Assembly: GCF_009617585.1 (NCBI RefSeq)
Contig: NZ_WIXI01000036.1
Location: 23,072-87,071 of the forward strand
Source of the DNA: Endobacterium cereale
Lineage (GTDB): Bacteria; Pseudomonadota; Alphaproteobacteria; Rhizobiales; Rhizobiaceae
DNA length: 64,000 nucleotides
Direction: 5' to 3'
The notes beneath the pieces are model-generated. The model was not told where the DNA came from. It saw only the letters and a program-made list of their open reading frames with translations, and searched no databases. Shown piece by piece: positions 8,767 through 18,015 of this stretch (position 1 is the first letter of the stretch; every line of letters begins with the position of its first letter). The position numbers and the translations under genes are program-made.

Positions 8767-9419
8767 CCCTCTCTCTGGCGGCTGCCTTTGCGCCGCACGA
8801 GGCGCTTGCCGCCCAGCTCATCCCGCATGCCGCCGAAGGCGATGACGGTTCGCATGACATCGCCCATATCCTGCGCGTGTTCAAAAACGCCATGCGCATC
8901 CATGCCAAGGAAGGCGGCAATGGCAACGTTCTGGCGGCAGCCGTTCTGCTGCATGATTGCGTGGCGGTGGAGAAAAATTCGCCGCTGAGAGCACAGGCTT
9001 CACGGCTGGCCGCAGAAAAAGCATCGAAAATTCTGGACGAACTCGGCTGGAACAGCGATGAAATCGACGCCGTTGCCCACGCCATCACCACACATAGCTT
9101 TTCCGCCAATCTTTCTCCGGAAACACTGGAAGCAAAGATCCTGCAGGATGCCGACCGGCTGGATGCGATCGGAATGGTGGGTGCCGCCCGCTGTTTCTAC
9201 ATTGCCGGGCGGATGGCATCGGGTCTTTACGACCCGGTTGATCCGCTGGCGCGCGAACGTGCGCTCGACGACAAGCTCTATGCAATCGATCATTTCGAGA
9301 TAAAACTGTTCAAGCTCGCCGATGGTTTTCAGACTGTAGCGGGTCGCGAGCTGGCGGCGGAACGGCATGAGCGGCTGAAAACCATCCGCGACATGTTTCT
9401 GGATGAAATCGAGGGGTAA
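8763..9419 (+). CDS. HD-domain phosphohydrolase (YedJ-like)
   Basis: A 218-residue HD-superfamily protein, translationally coupled to the DUF2339 gene by a GTGA overlap. Ligands are H31 and D32 in SHDIAHILRVF, H64-D65 in AVLLHDCVAVE, H in AITTHSFS and an Asp in LQDADRLDAIG, the complete H...HD...H...D set of the YedJ/uncharacterised HD group. A GTP- or nucleotide-phosphohydrolase activity is plausible for the family but not established. The MOSC gene starts four bases after its stop, suggesting a three-gene operon. Confidence 0.85.
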   Translation: MTLSLAAAFAPHEALAAQLIPHAAEGDDGSHDIAHILRVFKNAMRIHAKEGGNGNVLAAAVLLHDCVAVEKNSPLRAQASRLAAEKASKILDELGWNSDEIDAVAHAITTHSFSANLSPETLEAKILQDADRLDAIGMVGAARCFYIAGRMASGLYDPVDPLARERALDDKLYAIDHFEIKLFKLADGFQTVAGRELAAERHERLKTIRDMFLDEIEG

Positions 9420-9422
9420 GGC

Positions 9423-10280
9423 ATGCGTATCAGTGAACTTAATCATTACCCCCTGAAGAGCGGCCGCGGCATCACGCTTCAAACCGCCAAAATCACTGAC
9501 ACCGGCATTCCCGGCGACCGCGTGATGATGGTGACGGGGCCCGACGGACATTTCTTCACACAGCGCGACCTGCAGGCTCTGGCGCAGGTGAAAGCGTCTC
9601 CGATCGATGCTGATGGCAGGACACGGCTTGCCATCGATGGCAAGGGTGAGATCGACATCACATTCGACACGCCGGACCGCCGCCTTGACGTGGTCGTGTG
9701 GAAATCCAGCGTCTCCGCCGCAATGGCCGATGACGTGACCAATGCCAAACTTTCCGAATGGCTGGAACGCGACTTGCGCCTCGTCTTTTTCGACGATCGC
9801 GCCAGCCGCACGGCAACCGCGGAATGGGCGGGGGACAATTCACCCGTTACCTTTGCCGACGGTTATCAGGTTCTGGTCACCACCACCGGTTCGCTGGCCG
9901 CGCTCAACGCCAACATGGCGGACAATGGCGAAGAGCCGGTCGGCATGGAGCGCTTTCGCCCAAATATCGTGATCGACCACGATGAAGCCTGGGCCGAAGA
10001 CAATTGGGCCGCGATCGAGATCGGCGGTATTCGCTTCGACCTTGTCAAGCCCTGTGCCCGCTGCATCATGACCACGCAGGATCAGCAGACCGGTTCACGC
10101 GACGTGCCGAGCCCCATGAAGGCCATGGGACGCATCCGCATGTCGGGCGACCGCCGCGTGCCCGGCCCGCTGTTCGGCTGGAATGCCGTGCCGCGCAGCA
10201 CTGGCAAGGTCAGCCTTGGTGATACGGTGAAGATCATCGAGGAGCGCAGCGAAGGCTGGGCGATCAAGCGCCGCGCCTGA
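9423..10280 (+). CDS. MOSC-domain protein (YcbX-like)
   Basis: A 285-residue protein with an N-terminal MOSC beta-barrel (ELNHYPLKSGRGI...GDRVMMVTGPDGHFFTQR, residues 3-45) and the C-terminal MOSC domain. The latter carries the FRPNIVIDHDEAW motif and the invariant cysteine in KPCARCIMTT (near residue 205-213). In YcbX/mARC relatives this Cys coordinates the molybdenum cofactor and the proteins reduce N-hydroxylated compounds. Unlike YcbX there is no C-terminal 2Fe-2S ferredoxin domain, so an external electron donor would be needed. It is the third gene of the DUF2339-HD-MOSC run. Confidence 0.87.
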   Translation: MRISELNHYPLKSGRGITLQTAKITDTGIPGDRVMMVTGPDGHFFTQRDLQALAQVKASPIDADGRTRLAIDGKGEIDITFDTPDRRLDVVVWKSSVSAAMADDVTNAKLSEWLERDLRLVFFDDRASRTATAEWAGDNSPVTFADGYQVLVTTTGSLAALNANMADNGEEPVGMERFRPNIVIDHDEAWAEDNWAAIEIGGIRFDLVKPCARCIMTTQDQQTGSRDVPSPMKAMGRIRMSGDRRVPGPLFGWNAVPRSTGKVSLGDTVKIIEERSEGWAIKRRA

Positions 10281-10479
10281 AGCGGCAAAACGCCCGCCAT
10301 GGCAATTTGTGAGCAAAGCTGTACCGTTATCAGTGCGGCCTGCTTGACCTTTGGCTACCATTTCTGAAACAAGACGAATGTCAGGCAGAGTGATCGGCTG
10401 CCCGGCACGGGAGGGATCGATCTTCGCCCTGCCCGAATGCCCGGACGATAATCCGTCCGAAGCCAGAGATTTTCTTCAA

Positions 10480-11376
10480 ATGACACCTCGCACGACCGGT
10501 CTGCTTTTCGCTCTTCTGGCAGTGAGCATTTTCGCAGTTCAGGATGGTATTTCGAAACATCTCGGCAGCGCCTATCCGCCGATATTCATCACCATGATCC
10601 GCTACTGGGCTTTTGCCGGTTTTGCGCTTTTCCTCGCGAGCCGCGCCACCGGCGGGCTGAAGCAGACAGCCGGCGCCAACCGCCCTCTCCTCCAGATCAG
10701 CCGTGGCGTGCTGCTGGTCTCTCAGATCGTCATCTCCGTTTTCGCCTTTTCGCGCGTTGGCCTCGCCCAGAGCCACACGATCTTTGCCGCCGCCCCTCTC
10801 GTGGTGGCCTGCCTGTCCGTGCCGATCCTCGGTGAAAAGGTCGGCTGGCGTCGCTGGACGGCGATCGGCGTCGGCTTCATCGGCATTCTTCTGATCATCA
10901 ATCCACTTCATGCGAATTTTGATCTGAAGATCATCATCCCGATGATCAGCACGACCATGTTTGCGCTTTATTCAGTCCTGACGCGTCTCGGCAGCCGTTC
11001 CGATACATCGGACACGGCCTTCTTCTACACCGGCGTCGCCGGAGCCGTTGCCATCACGTTCATCGGGCCGTTCTACTGGAGCCATATCACTTTCAGCGAC
11101 TGGTTCTGGATGATCATCCTCTGCATTACCGGCATGAGCGGCCACTACCTGCTGATCCGCGCCTACTCCATGCTCGATGCCGTTGCCGTACAACCGATCT
11201 TCTACGTCCAGACCGTCCTTGTCTGCCTGATCGGCGTATTCATCTTCAACGAGGTTATGACGCTCAACATGATCGCCGGCAGCATCATCGTCATCAGCGC
11301 TGGTGGCTTTACACTTTGGCGGGAAAGCCGTCTCGGCAAGAAGCTCGCCCAGGTCGATCCTCCCGCATCCGTTTAG
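10480..11376 (+). CDS. EamA/DMT-family transporter
   Basis: A 298-residue protein with ten hydrophobic helices in two EamA repeats, typical of drug/metabolite exporters. The first repeat starts TTGLLFALLAVSIFAVQDGISK; the second begins KIIIPMISTTMFALYSVLTRLG. I start at the ATG at 10480, which fits the family N-terminus. The open frame continues upstream to 10351, but that part is not hydrophobic and looks non-coding. No strong ribosome site is visible. Substrate unknown. It stands alone downstream of the MOSC gene and 215 bases upstream of an orphan flagellin gene. Confidence 0.85.
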   Translation: MTPRTTGLLFALLAVSIFAVQDGISKHLGSAYPPIFITMIRYWAFAGFALFLASRATGGLKQTAGANRPLLQISRGVLLVSQIVISVFAFSRVGLAQSHTIFAAAPLVVACLSVPILGEKVGWRRWTAIGVGFIGILLIINPLHANFDLKIIIPMISTTMFALYSVLTRLGSRSDTSDTAFFYTGVAGAVAITFIGPFYWSHITFSDWFWMIILCITGMSGHYLLIRAYSMLDAVAVQPIFYVQTVLVCLIGVFIFNEVMTLNMIAGSIIVISAGGFTLWRESRLGKKLAQVDPPASV

Positions 11377-11590
11377 TGACACCGTTCATTGACCAGGAAA
11401 AGCAAGCAAGTTTTCCATTTGGTTATATGCGCAAATTCGTATTAACCATAAATGATACAGACGTACTTAAGCACACGTTAAGGTTAGCGCTCCATAAATA
11501 ACACTGTCGGAAGCTTCTCTGCAGGTAACCATGTTGCCGTTGGCGGGCAGGTCCGCCGACGTGATTATATGTTTCGTGTAGAGCGCAAGT

Positions 11591-12580
11591 ATGTACAGTA
11601 TAATCACCAACTCAGCCGCAAAGGCGGCCCTTGGCACGCTCAGGTCCATCAATCACCATCTGGACCAGACACAAAGCCGTGTCGCCAGCGGGTACCGCAT
11701 CGGCCACGCTTCCGACGATGCGGCCTACTGGTCGATTGCCCGCACGATGAAATCCGACGACAAGGCCCTGTCCGCCGTTCAGGACGCCCTGAGCCTTGGC
11801 ACGGCTACCATCGATACCGCCTATACGGGTCTGAGTTCCTCCGTCGAGGTGGTGGACGAGATCAAGGCCAAGCTGGTGGCCGCCAGCGAACCGGGCGTGG
11901 AGAAGGGCAAGGTCAACAAGGAGCTCACCCAGCTGAAGGACCAGTTGCTGGCGATCGCCAAATCGTCGACATTCAACGGCGTCAACTGGCTGAACATCGG
12001 CAACACGACGGCCTCCACCGTTCAGGTCGTCGGCTCCTTCGTGCGCGACACGAACCGGGTCGTGTCGATGAATACGATCGACTTCGACATTTACGGCGAT
12101 GCCGGCAACGGCAACATGCTGGCACTCGTCGATGACCGGACGTCCGCGACCGGGGGCGCTGCCGGCATCCTTACAAGCACATGGTTTGCGGATGCCGCCA
12201 GTGCCGACACCAACTGGGTTCTTCACCTCAACGACAGCAACTCTGCGACCGCCGTTGAGATCGAGATCGAGATCGAGATCGATGATACGACCAGCAATGA
12301 CGATCTGGGCGAGATGATCTCGACCGTCGACAAAATGCTGCAGCAGCTGACAAATGCCGGTGCGCAATATGGTGCACTCAAGATGCGGGTGGACCTGCAG
12401 ACCGAATTCGTAGGCGCGCTACGTGACTGGACGACAAAAGGCGTCAGCAAGCTGATCGATGCGGATATGGACGAGGAAGCGACGCGGCTGAAGGCATTGC
12501 AGGCGCGCGAACAATTGACGACGCAGGCGCTGTCGATCGCCAACTCCACCCCGAGCGCCTTGCTACAACTGTTCCAATAA
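11591..12580 (+). CDS. Flagellin (orphan copy)
   Basis: A 329-residue flagellin. The conserved N-terminal D0/D1 region is present (ITNSAAKAALGTLRSINHHL, then SRVASGYRIGHASDDAAYWSI, residues 5-50). So is the C-terminal D1/D0 region (DADMDEEATRLKALQAREQL to the end). The central, surface-exposed part is short, as in rhizobial Fla proteins, and contains a VEIEIEIEIDD run encoded by GAGATC repeats. No chaperone, hook or motor gene is nearby; neighbours are an EamA exporter and an MFS carrier. It may be a minor subunit of the complex flagellum, or a horizontally placed spare copy. Frame and codon use are intact. Confidence 0.92.
   Translation: MYSIITNSAAKAALGTLRSINHHLDQTQSRVASGYRIGHASDDAAYWSIARTMKSDDKALSAVQDALSLGTATIDTAYTGLSSSVEVVDEIKAKLVAASEPGVEKGKVNKELTQLKDQLLAIAKSSTFNGVNWLNIGNTTASTVQVVGSFVRDTNRVVSMNTIDFDIYGDAGNGNMLALVDDRTSATGGAAGILTSTWFADAASADTNWVLHLNDSNSATAVEIEIEIEIDDTTSNDDLGEMISTVDKMLQQLTNAGAQYGALKMRVDLQTEFVGALRDWTTKGVSKLIDADMDEEATRLKALQAREQLTTQALSIANSTPSALLQLFQ
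12257..12280 (+). repeat. In-frame hexanucleotide tandem repeat (GAGATC)x4
   Basis: Four exact copies of GAGATC, encoding Glu-Ile pairs in the variable middle of the flagellin, followed by GATGAT. Because the unit is six bases, slippage would change length without breaking the frame. Confidence 0.9.
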
Positions 12581-12592
12581 GGCTTATTACCC

Positions 12593-12624
12593 GCAACGCA
12601 TCATCAATCGCGGTGATGCGTTGC
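12593..12624 (+). terminator. Stem-loop downstream of flagellin
   Basis: A perfect 11-bp inverted repeat (GCAACGCATCA / TGATGCGTTGC) with a ten-base loop, 12 bases after the flagellin stop. There is no strong T-run, so termination may be weak, or it may act as a 3' stabiliser. Confidence 0.5.
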
Positions 12625-12693
12625 GTCAGCAAAACTTGCTTTTGCAAAATCTCGGGCAGGTCTAAGGTCGCCTTCTTATCCGGAGGATTTTTC

Positions 12694-13920
12694 ATGGCGC
12701 CAGCCGCCCGCCCGCACCTGCCCTATCTCATTATTCTGGCCGGCTCGCTGATCGCCGTGCTGACCTTTGGCCCGCGCTCCGCCATGGGCTTCTTCCAGCT
12801 ACCCATGTTGAGCGATACCGGCTGGGACCGCACGACCTTTGGCCTTGCCATGGCGCTGCAGAACCTCGCCTGGGGTCTCAGCCAGCCGTTCTTTGGTGCC
12901 GCGGCCGATAAATACGGCACCGGTCGCGTTCTCGTGCTGTCTGCCCTGTTTTATGCCGCAGGCCTGCTGATGATGTCGCATGCCGCCTCCCCCCTCTGGC
13001 TACATGTCGGCGGTGGCGTGCTGGTAGGGCTTGGCGTCGGCGCTGGTTCGTTCGGTACCATACTCTCCGCCTTTGCCCGCAACGTCACGCCGCAACAGCG
13101 CTCCATGGCATTCGGCATCGGCACGGCGGCGGGATCTGCCGGCATGTTCCTGTTTGCGCCGCTCAGCCAGGCGCTGATCACCAATTACGGCTGGTCGGAC
13201 AGTCTCGTCATCATGGGCGCGCTGATGCTGCTGGTGCCGCTGCTCGCCTATCCCCTGCGCGGCAACTCGTCTTCCGGCACGCAGTCGCAGGCGCAGTTTC
13301 AGCAGAGCGCCGGTGAAGCGCTGCGCGAAGCTTTTGGGCACAAGAGCTATCTTCTGCTGACCTCCGGCTTTTTCGTCTGCGGTTTTCAGGTCGCCTTCAT
13401 CACTGCGCATTTCCCAGCCTATCTCGGTGATATCGGCATCGATGCCAAATACGCCGTCATCGCAATGGCGCTGATCGGCTTTTTCAACATCGCCGGTTCG
13501 CTCGCCGCCGGCGTCATCGGCCAGCGATATTCGAAGCCGTATTTCCTCGCCTATATCTATATCGGCCGCTCGATCGCCGTGACGGCGTTTCTGCTTCTGC
13601 CGCAGTCACCGACCTCGGTGATCATCTTCGCCATCGTCATGGGGCTTTTGTGGCTCTCCACCGTGCCGCCGACCAACGGCCTCGTCGCCATCATGTTCGG
13701 CACACGCCATCTCGGCATGCTGGGCGGAATCGTCTTCCTGTCGCATCAGGTCGGTTCGTTCCTCGGCGTGTGGATGGGCGGCGCGCTCTACGACCGCTTC
13801 GGCTCCTATGACATTGTCTGGTGGCTGGGTGTAATCATGGGCCTGTTTGCCGCCGTCGTGCATTGGCCTATCCGTGAAAAGCCGGTGGATAGGCCAGAGG
13901 TCGCCGCTCAACCGGCCTGA
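12694..13920 (+). CDS. MFS transporter (oxalate/formate antiporter-like group)
   Basis: A 408-residue major-facilitator protein with about twelve helices. It contains the inter-helix 2-3 motif region [19 protein letters not shown] and a central polar loop near residue 195-215. The ATG at 12694 is set by GGAGG at 12682-12686, seven bases upstream; an open frame extends 27 codons further but lacks a ribosome site. The pattern ([13 protein letters not shown], then [16 protein letters not shown]) resembles the YhjX/OxlT-like carboxylate carriers, though substrate cannot be fixed. It converges with recO, overlapping its 3' end by 13 bases. Confidence 0.86.
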   Translation: MAPAARPHLPYLIILAGSLIAVLTFGPRSAMGFFQLPMLSDTGWDRTTFGLAMALQNLAWGLSQPFFGAAADKYGTGRVLVLSALFYAAGLLMMSHAASPLWLHVGGGVLVGLGVGAGSFGTILSAFARNVTPQQRSMAFGIGTAAGSAGMFLFAPLSQALITNYGWSDSLVIMGALMLLVPLLAYPLRGNSSSGTQSQAQFQQSAGEALREAFGHKSYLLLTSGFFVCGFQVAFITAHFPAYLGDIGIDAKYAVIAMALIGFFNIAGSLAAGVIGQRYSKPYFLAYIYIGRSIAVTAFLLLPQSPTSVIIFAIVMGLLWLSTVPPTNGLVAIMFGTRHLGMLGGIVFLSHQVGSFLGVWMGGALYDRFGSYDIVWWLGVIMGLFAAVVHWPIREKPVDRPEVAAQPA

Positions 13921-14669
13921 CGCTCACTCTCTTCACGCGCCTTGGCGATTGCCTTCAACGCCGCCTGCACAAAACCGTCGCGGGCGGCGTTTTCCGTCAG
14001 CCCGCGTGGTTCATAAACGTGGCGGTGGAGGAAAAAGCCGGTCAGGCGAAAGGCTTCCGCCATCGTGTCCCGGCTGGCGGATTTTTGCACCCCCTGCCCC
14101 AAAAAACCTGGCAGCGTCAGCATGCGATCGGCATAAGGTGCACCGGCATCACGCGAGACGGCCTTGCCGCTTTTCGGCGACACATAAACAAGTTCATCAC
14201 GACGGCCGGTGGCGGCGCATTCGGAAAGGTCGAGGCCATAGCCAAGGTCGTTCAGAACGGCCAGTTCGAAACGCACGAACAACTCGCCGGCATCGGCCGG
14301 ATCGTCCATATGCTCGAGGATAACATCGAGCGCTTCGTAAAGATGCGGATGCGGATCACGCTCGGGCAACAGGCGCAGCAGCGCCCCCATGGCCTGCACA
14401 CCGTAAACGGCGGTGGCCGTTTCCATCAGACGCGCCGCACGCAGACGCACCGGCTCGACCTTGAACTCACCGAGATGTTCATCCAGTCGCGCCCGCCAGA
14501 CCACTTCGACGCGATTGCCCGGCTGCAGCACAGGCTGCATTGTTCGAGAGCGACCGCCGCGCACCATACCGAGATGGCGACCGCGATCGCGTGTCATCAC
14601 CTCGACGAGCACGCTGCTTTCGCCGTGCCGCCGTACACCCAGAATGATCGCTTCGCTCTGCCACTGCAT
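13908..14669 (-). CDS. recO: DNA repair protein RecO
   Basis: A 253-residue RecO, which loads RecA with RecR in the RecFOR gap-repair pathway. The N-terminal OB fold reads [20 protein letters not shown], followed by the all-helical domain with [20 protein letters not shown] and [15 protein letters not shown] place the start at 14669, where the family begins; the open frame extends 26 codons upstream but that part is not conserved in style. It is the last gene of the minus-strand block with era, rnc, lepB and acpS, although an 800-bp gap holding a plus-strand gene and a palindrome separates it from era. Confidence 0.92.
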   Translation of the reverse strand: MQWQSEAIILGVRRHGESSVLVEVMTRDRGRHLGMVRGGRSRTMQPVLQPGNRVEVVWRARLDEHLGEFKVEPVRLRAARLMETATAVYGVQAMGALLRLLPERDPHPHLYEALDVILEHMDDPADAGELFVRFELAVLNDLGYGLDLSECAATGRRDELVYVSPKSGKAVSRDAGAPYADRMLTLPGFLGQGVQKSASRDTMAEAFRLTGFFLHRHVYEPRGLTENAARDGFVQAALKAIAKAREESERQAG

Positions 14670-14848
14670 GAGATTTGAATTTCGGTCCTTGAAAGGCAGA
14701 TTCCATTTTAAGCGATAAGTGGCCGGGACAGAACTGTTTTCGGACATTCGGTGTGGCGCTTATGTCGCTCGACAAATGTTGCGGCCGTCTCACGGAACCA
14801 ATTGCCCTGCTTGCGTGTTCCAGCGGAAATAGAATTTAGGGAGATTTC

Positions 14849-15235
14849 ATGAAATACGCTCTCGCCGCCGCCCTCATGCTGGTTCCGTCGCTCACGCTGG
14901 TCTCGACACCGGCGGCCGCCCAGTCGAAGGAGCTGGAAAACGCCTGCGTCAATGTCGCCAAGAATTTTCTGATGACCCCAGTTCTGGCCACCGGCACCGT
15001 CCAGTCCTTCCCGGAACTCGATCCGCCCGGCGCCCGTCTGACCTATTCGACGCGTGACAATCCGAAGCCGAACGATTTTACCAACACGATCGACTGCCAG
15101 TTCGACAAGGCGACCGCACCGTTTGGGCTGACGAAATTCTGCATCTCGACGACCTGTTATTCGGCGGATGAGCAGGACCCCGACAATCGCCGACGGTATC
15201 TGGAAATCAAGGCGCTGATGGACCGGAAGAAGTAA
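14849..15235 (+). CDS. Small exported hypothetical protein
   Basis: A 128-residue protein preceded by GGGAG. It has a signal peptide (MKYALAAALMLVPSLTLVST then PAAAQ, cleavage near residue 24) and a small mature domain. The mature part has cysteines at ENACVNV, IDCQFD and KFCISTTCY, suggesting two periplasmic disulfides. No named domain is recognised. It lies between recO and era on the opposite strand, so it is an insertion into the minus-strand housekeeping block. Confidence 0.7.
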   Translation: MKYALAAALMLVPSLTLVSTPAAAQSKELENACVNVAKNFLMTPVLATGTVQSFPELDPPGARLTYSTRDNPKPNDFTNTIDCQFDKATAPFGLTKFCISTTCYSADEQDPDNRRRYLEIKALMDRKK

Positions 15236-15287
15236 GGAACGCCGCAGCCACAGCGCTGCTTTTGCAGGCGCCGCCTACCCCAAATCC

Positions 15288-15368
15288 GTCATCCTCGGGC
15301 TTGTCCCGAGGATCTGCTGAGCATCATTATCGGCGTGGTTAGATCCTCGGGACAAGCCCGAGGATGAC
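15288..15368. repeat. Perfect 28-bp inverted repeat, intergenic
   Basis: Arms 15288-15315 and 15341-15368 are exact reverse complements with a 25-base spacer. Each arm is itself nearly palindromic (CCTCGGG..CCCGAGG), so the unit can fold as a cruciform or two hairpins. It sits between two convergent genes (the exported protein and era). Length and composition fit a dispersed REP/RIME-like intergenic element of alphaproteobacteria. Confidence 0.85.
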
Positions 15369-15430
15369 GACGTTACGCGCCTGAAACAGCAGCTGCCGGC
15401 CCGTCGCTTCGGCTCCGGGCGTTCGACGCT

Positions 15431-15455
15431 AAAATCGATCCACCGGATCGATTTT
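15431..15455. repeat. 11-bp palindrome AAAATCGATCC..GGATCGATTTT
   Basis: Perfect inverted arms 15431-15441 and 15445-15455 with a three-base loop, 22 bases downstream of the era stop on the minus strand. It could serve as the era terminator (T-rich end in either direction) or be part of the same intergenic mosaic repeat. Confidence 0.7.
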
Positions 15456-15476
15456 CCGCACTTTGTCCGTCGCGTC

Positions 15477-16445
15477 TCACCCTCTCGGGAATTCCAGCCC
15501 CATTTCGCGGAACCGTTCCGGGTCATCGCCCCAGTTCTCGCGTACCTTCACGAACAGGAAGAGGTGCACCGGCTGCTCGAGGATTTCCGACAGCTCTTTG
15601 CGGGATGCTGTGGAAATCGACTTGATGGCCTCGCCGTTCTTGCCGAGCGCGATCTTCTTCTGGCTTTCACGCTCCACATAGATGACCTGTTCGATACGAA
15701 CCGAACCGTCCTTCTTTTCTTCCCACTTCTCCGTCTCGACGTGAGAAGCGTAGGGCAGTTCCTGATGCAGGCGCAGGAAGAGTTTTTCGCGTGTGATTTC
15801 GGCCGCCAGCTGACGCATCGGCAGATCTGAAATCTGGTCTTCCGGGTAATACCACGGACCTTCCGGCAGACGCTTGGCCAGGAAATTCATCAGGTGGTTG
15901 CAGCCTGAGCCGCCGGTCGCCGACACCATGAAAGTCTGTTCGAAATCGACCATCTCGTTGGCCTTTGCCGCCAGCGCCAGAAGCGCTTCGTGGGGCACGC
16001 GGTCGATTTTGTTGAGCACCAGGATTTTCGGCTGCTGCACATCCTTCAGGCTTTCCAGAATCGCTTCGGCGTCGCCGCGGATGCCGCGCTCGCTGTCGAT
16101 CAGAAGCAGGATCAGGTCGGCATCCTTGGCACCGCCCCAGGCGGATGTCACCATGGCGCGGTCGAGACGGCGGCGCGGCTTGAAGATGCCGGGCGTGTCC
16201 ATGAACACGATCTGGGCATTGTCGTGGATGGCGATGCCGCGCACGATGGCGCGCGTCGTCTGCACCTTGTGGCTGACGATAGACACCTTTGCGCCGACAA
16301 GGCGGTTCAGAAGCGTCGACTTGCCGGCATTGGTGGCGCCGATCAGCGCGACAAAGCCGGAATGGGTCGGGCCAGCCTGCACGTCCTCGGAATGCGTTTC
16401 GGCTGCCGGCTCATGGCCAGCGTTGTTGTCTTCGTGTTCAGTCAT
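15477..16445 (-). CDS. era: GTPase Era
   Basis: A 322-residue Era, the essential GTPase of 30S ribosome assembly that binds the 3' end of 16S rRNA. The P-loop GATNAGKS is at about residues 36-43, the switch motif DTPG at 83-86 and NKID at 145-148. The C-terminal KH domain includes VYVERESQKKIALGKNGEAIK. The N-terminus carries about 28 extra acidic, probably disordered residues before HSGFVALIG. It starts six bases after the rnc stop, the usual rnc-era coupling. Confidence 0.96.
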   Translation of the reverse strand: MTEHEDNNAGHEPAAETHSEDVQAGPTHSGFVALIGATNAGKSTLLNRLVGAKVSIVSHKVQTTRAIVRGIAIHDNAQIVFMDTPGIFKPRRRLDRAMVTSAWGGAKDADLILLLIDSERGIRGDAEAILESLKDVQQPKILVLNKIDRVPHEALLALAAKANEMVDFEQTFMVSATGGSGCNHLMNFLAKRLPEGPWYYPEDQISDLPMRQLAAEITREKLFLRLHQELPYASHVETEKWEEKKDGSVRIEQVIYVERESQKKIALGKNGEAIKSISTASRKELSEILEQPVHLFLFVKVRENWGDDPERFREMGLEFPRG

Positions 16446-16451
16446 CGGTCC

Positions 16452-17168
16452 TCAGCCTTCGGCAGGCGTTTTCTGCCAGACGCCTTCGCGTTCGAGCATC
16501 TTTGTGGCTGCTACCTGTTCGGCAGCGCGTTTGGAACGGTCTACGCCAGTTTCGGGCGCAACGCCATTCACTTCGACCGTCACGGTAAAGCGCGGGTCGT
16601 GATCCGGCCCGGAACGGTCATCGATACGATAGGCGGGCGTCAGTGCGAATTTCGCATGCGCCCATTCCTGCAATTCGGTTTTGGCATCGCGACGGGCGGC
16701 ATCGGCGCGGGCAGCGCGCTCACCCCAGTGACGCTCGATGAATTTTCGCGCTGCTTCCAGCCCGCCATCGAGATAAAGTGCTGCGATCAGGCTTTCGACA
16801 ACGTCGGCGCGCACGTTCATCATGCGCTTGCCGGTCAGCTTCTTCACATCGGCACCGGTGCGCACGAAACGGTGCAGATCAAGCTCGTCGGCAACGGCAG
16901 CACAGCTGTCAGCGCTGACCAGTTGGTTCAGACGTACCGAAAGTTCACCCTCGGTCGCGGTCTTGAAGGTGCGAAACAAAAGCTCGGCGACACACAGACC
17001 CAGCACACGGTCGCCCAGAAATTCCAGGCGCTCGTAGTTGGCGGTCTTGGCCGTGCCGGTGCTGGCATGGGTCAGAGCCCGGTCCAGCCATTGTTTTTCG
17101 GAAAAGACATGGCCGACGATGCTTTCGAGCTTCGCCTTTTCATCCGCCGAAAGTGTCGCCGGCTTCAT
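16452..17168 (-). CDS. rnc: Ribonuclease III
   Basis: A 238-residue RNase III that processes rRNA and double-stranded RNA. The catalytic signature ERLEFLGDRVL is at about residues 46-56. The second acidic site is in DVVESLIAALYLDGG, and a double-stranded-RNA-binding domain fills residues 160-235 (DAKTELQEWAHAKFALTPAY). The start at 17168 overlaps the lepB stop (TGATG) and fits the family; an upstream in-frame ATG lies within lepB. Operon order lepB-rnc-era is standard in Rhizobiales. Confidence 0.95.
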   Translation of the reverse strand: MKPATLSADEKAKLESIVGHVFSEKQWLDRALTHASTGTAKTANYERLEFLGDRVLGLCVAELLFRTFKTATEGELSVRLNQLVSADSCAAVADELDLHRFVRTGADVKKLTGKRMMNVRADVVESLIAALYLDGGLEAARKFIERHWGERAARADAARRDAKTELQEWAHAKFALTPAYRIDDRSGPDHDPRFTVTVEVNGVAPETGVDRSKRAAEQVAATKMLEREGVWQKTPAEG

Positions 17169-17956
17169 CAGTTGACGACCTTGAACAGGCGATCCCAACG
17201 CATGTTGGCCGGCCATTTCCAGAACTCGCGGAACGAGGTGTCGTTGCCGAGCGAGAAGAAGATCACGCTGGCACGGCCGACAAGGTTTTCAGCCGGCACG
17301 TAACCGACGTCGAAACGGCTATCGAGCGAGTTGTCGCGGTTGTCGCCCATGAAGAAATAGTGGCCTTCCGGCACAACGAATTCGCGGGTGTTGTCACCGC
17401 GCGAAACCGGCGACTGGTCGAGCGTGTCGAAAGTCACGCCATTGTCGAAGGTTTCGCGGAAAACAGGAACGTCCGAACCCGGATCAAGGCGGTAGTCGGA
17501 GGTGAAGGTGCCGTCCTGCACCTTCGGTACCGGCTGACCGTTGATCTGCAACACGCCATTCGTGACCTGAACGCGATCGCCCGGCAGGCCGACAAGGCGC
17601 TTGATGTAATCGATTTCCGGCTGCTGCGGCAGACGGAAGACGATGACGTCACCGCGCTTCGGCTCGTTAAACTCGAGGATGCGACCGTCGAATAGGTCCG
17701 GCGAGAACGGCAGCGAATATTTCGAATAACCGTAAGCGAACTTGTTCACGAAGATATAGTCGCCGACCAAAAGCGTCGGCATCATCGAGCCGGACGGGAT
17801 GGTGAAAGGCTGGAACAGGACGGTCCGGATGACCATGGCGAGCAACAGGGCCTGGATGATGACCTTGATGTTTTCCCAAAGAGCATTCTGCGGCTTTGCT
17901 TCGGCGGTGTTCGACACTGAGGACGTCTTTCTTTTATGGCTTTCCGGCGCGCCCAT
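17168..17956 (-). CDS. lepB: Signal peptidase I
   Basis: A 262-residue type I signal peptidase of the inner membrane. One N-terminal helix (VIIQALLLAMVIRTVLF, 32-48) is followed by box B with catalytic Ser57 in IPSGSMMPTLLVGDY. Box D has catalytic Lys119 in DYIKRLVGLPGDRV, and box E is GDNRDNSLDSR. An alternative GTG start at 17917 would remove 13 residues; neither start has a strong ribosome site. Its stop overlaps rnc, and acpS lies 59 bases upstream. Confidence 0.95.
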   Translation of the reverse strand: MGAPESHKRKTSSVSNTAEAKPQNALWENIKVIIQALLLAMVIRTVLFQPFTIPSGSMMPTLLVGDYIFVNKFAYGYSKYSLPFSPDLFDGRILEFNEPKRGDVIVFRLPQQPEIDYIKRLVGLPGDRVQVTNGVLQINGQPVPKVQDGTFTSDYRLDPGSDVPVFRETFDNGVTFDTLDQSPVSRGDNTREFVVPEGHYFFMGDNRDNSLDSRFDVGYVPAENLVGRASVIFFSLGNDTSFREFWKWPANMRWDRLFKVVN

Positions 17957-18015
17957 GAGGCGTAGCCGCTTTCTCTAAACCCTTCGCCAATCGGCGGCAA
18001 TGGCTCAAATCGGGT

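Noticed and set aside
12257..12283. Hexamer repeat as a CRISPR or sequencing artefact
   Set aside because: There are no spacers, and the repeat is in frame within a normal flagellin.
15990..17303. 437-codon plus-strand frame
   Set aside because: It lies antisense to era, rnc and lepB, all of which have intact catalytic motifs.
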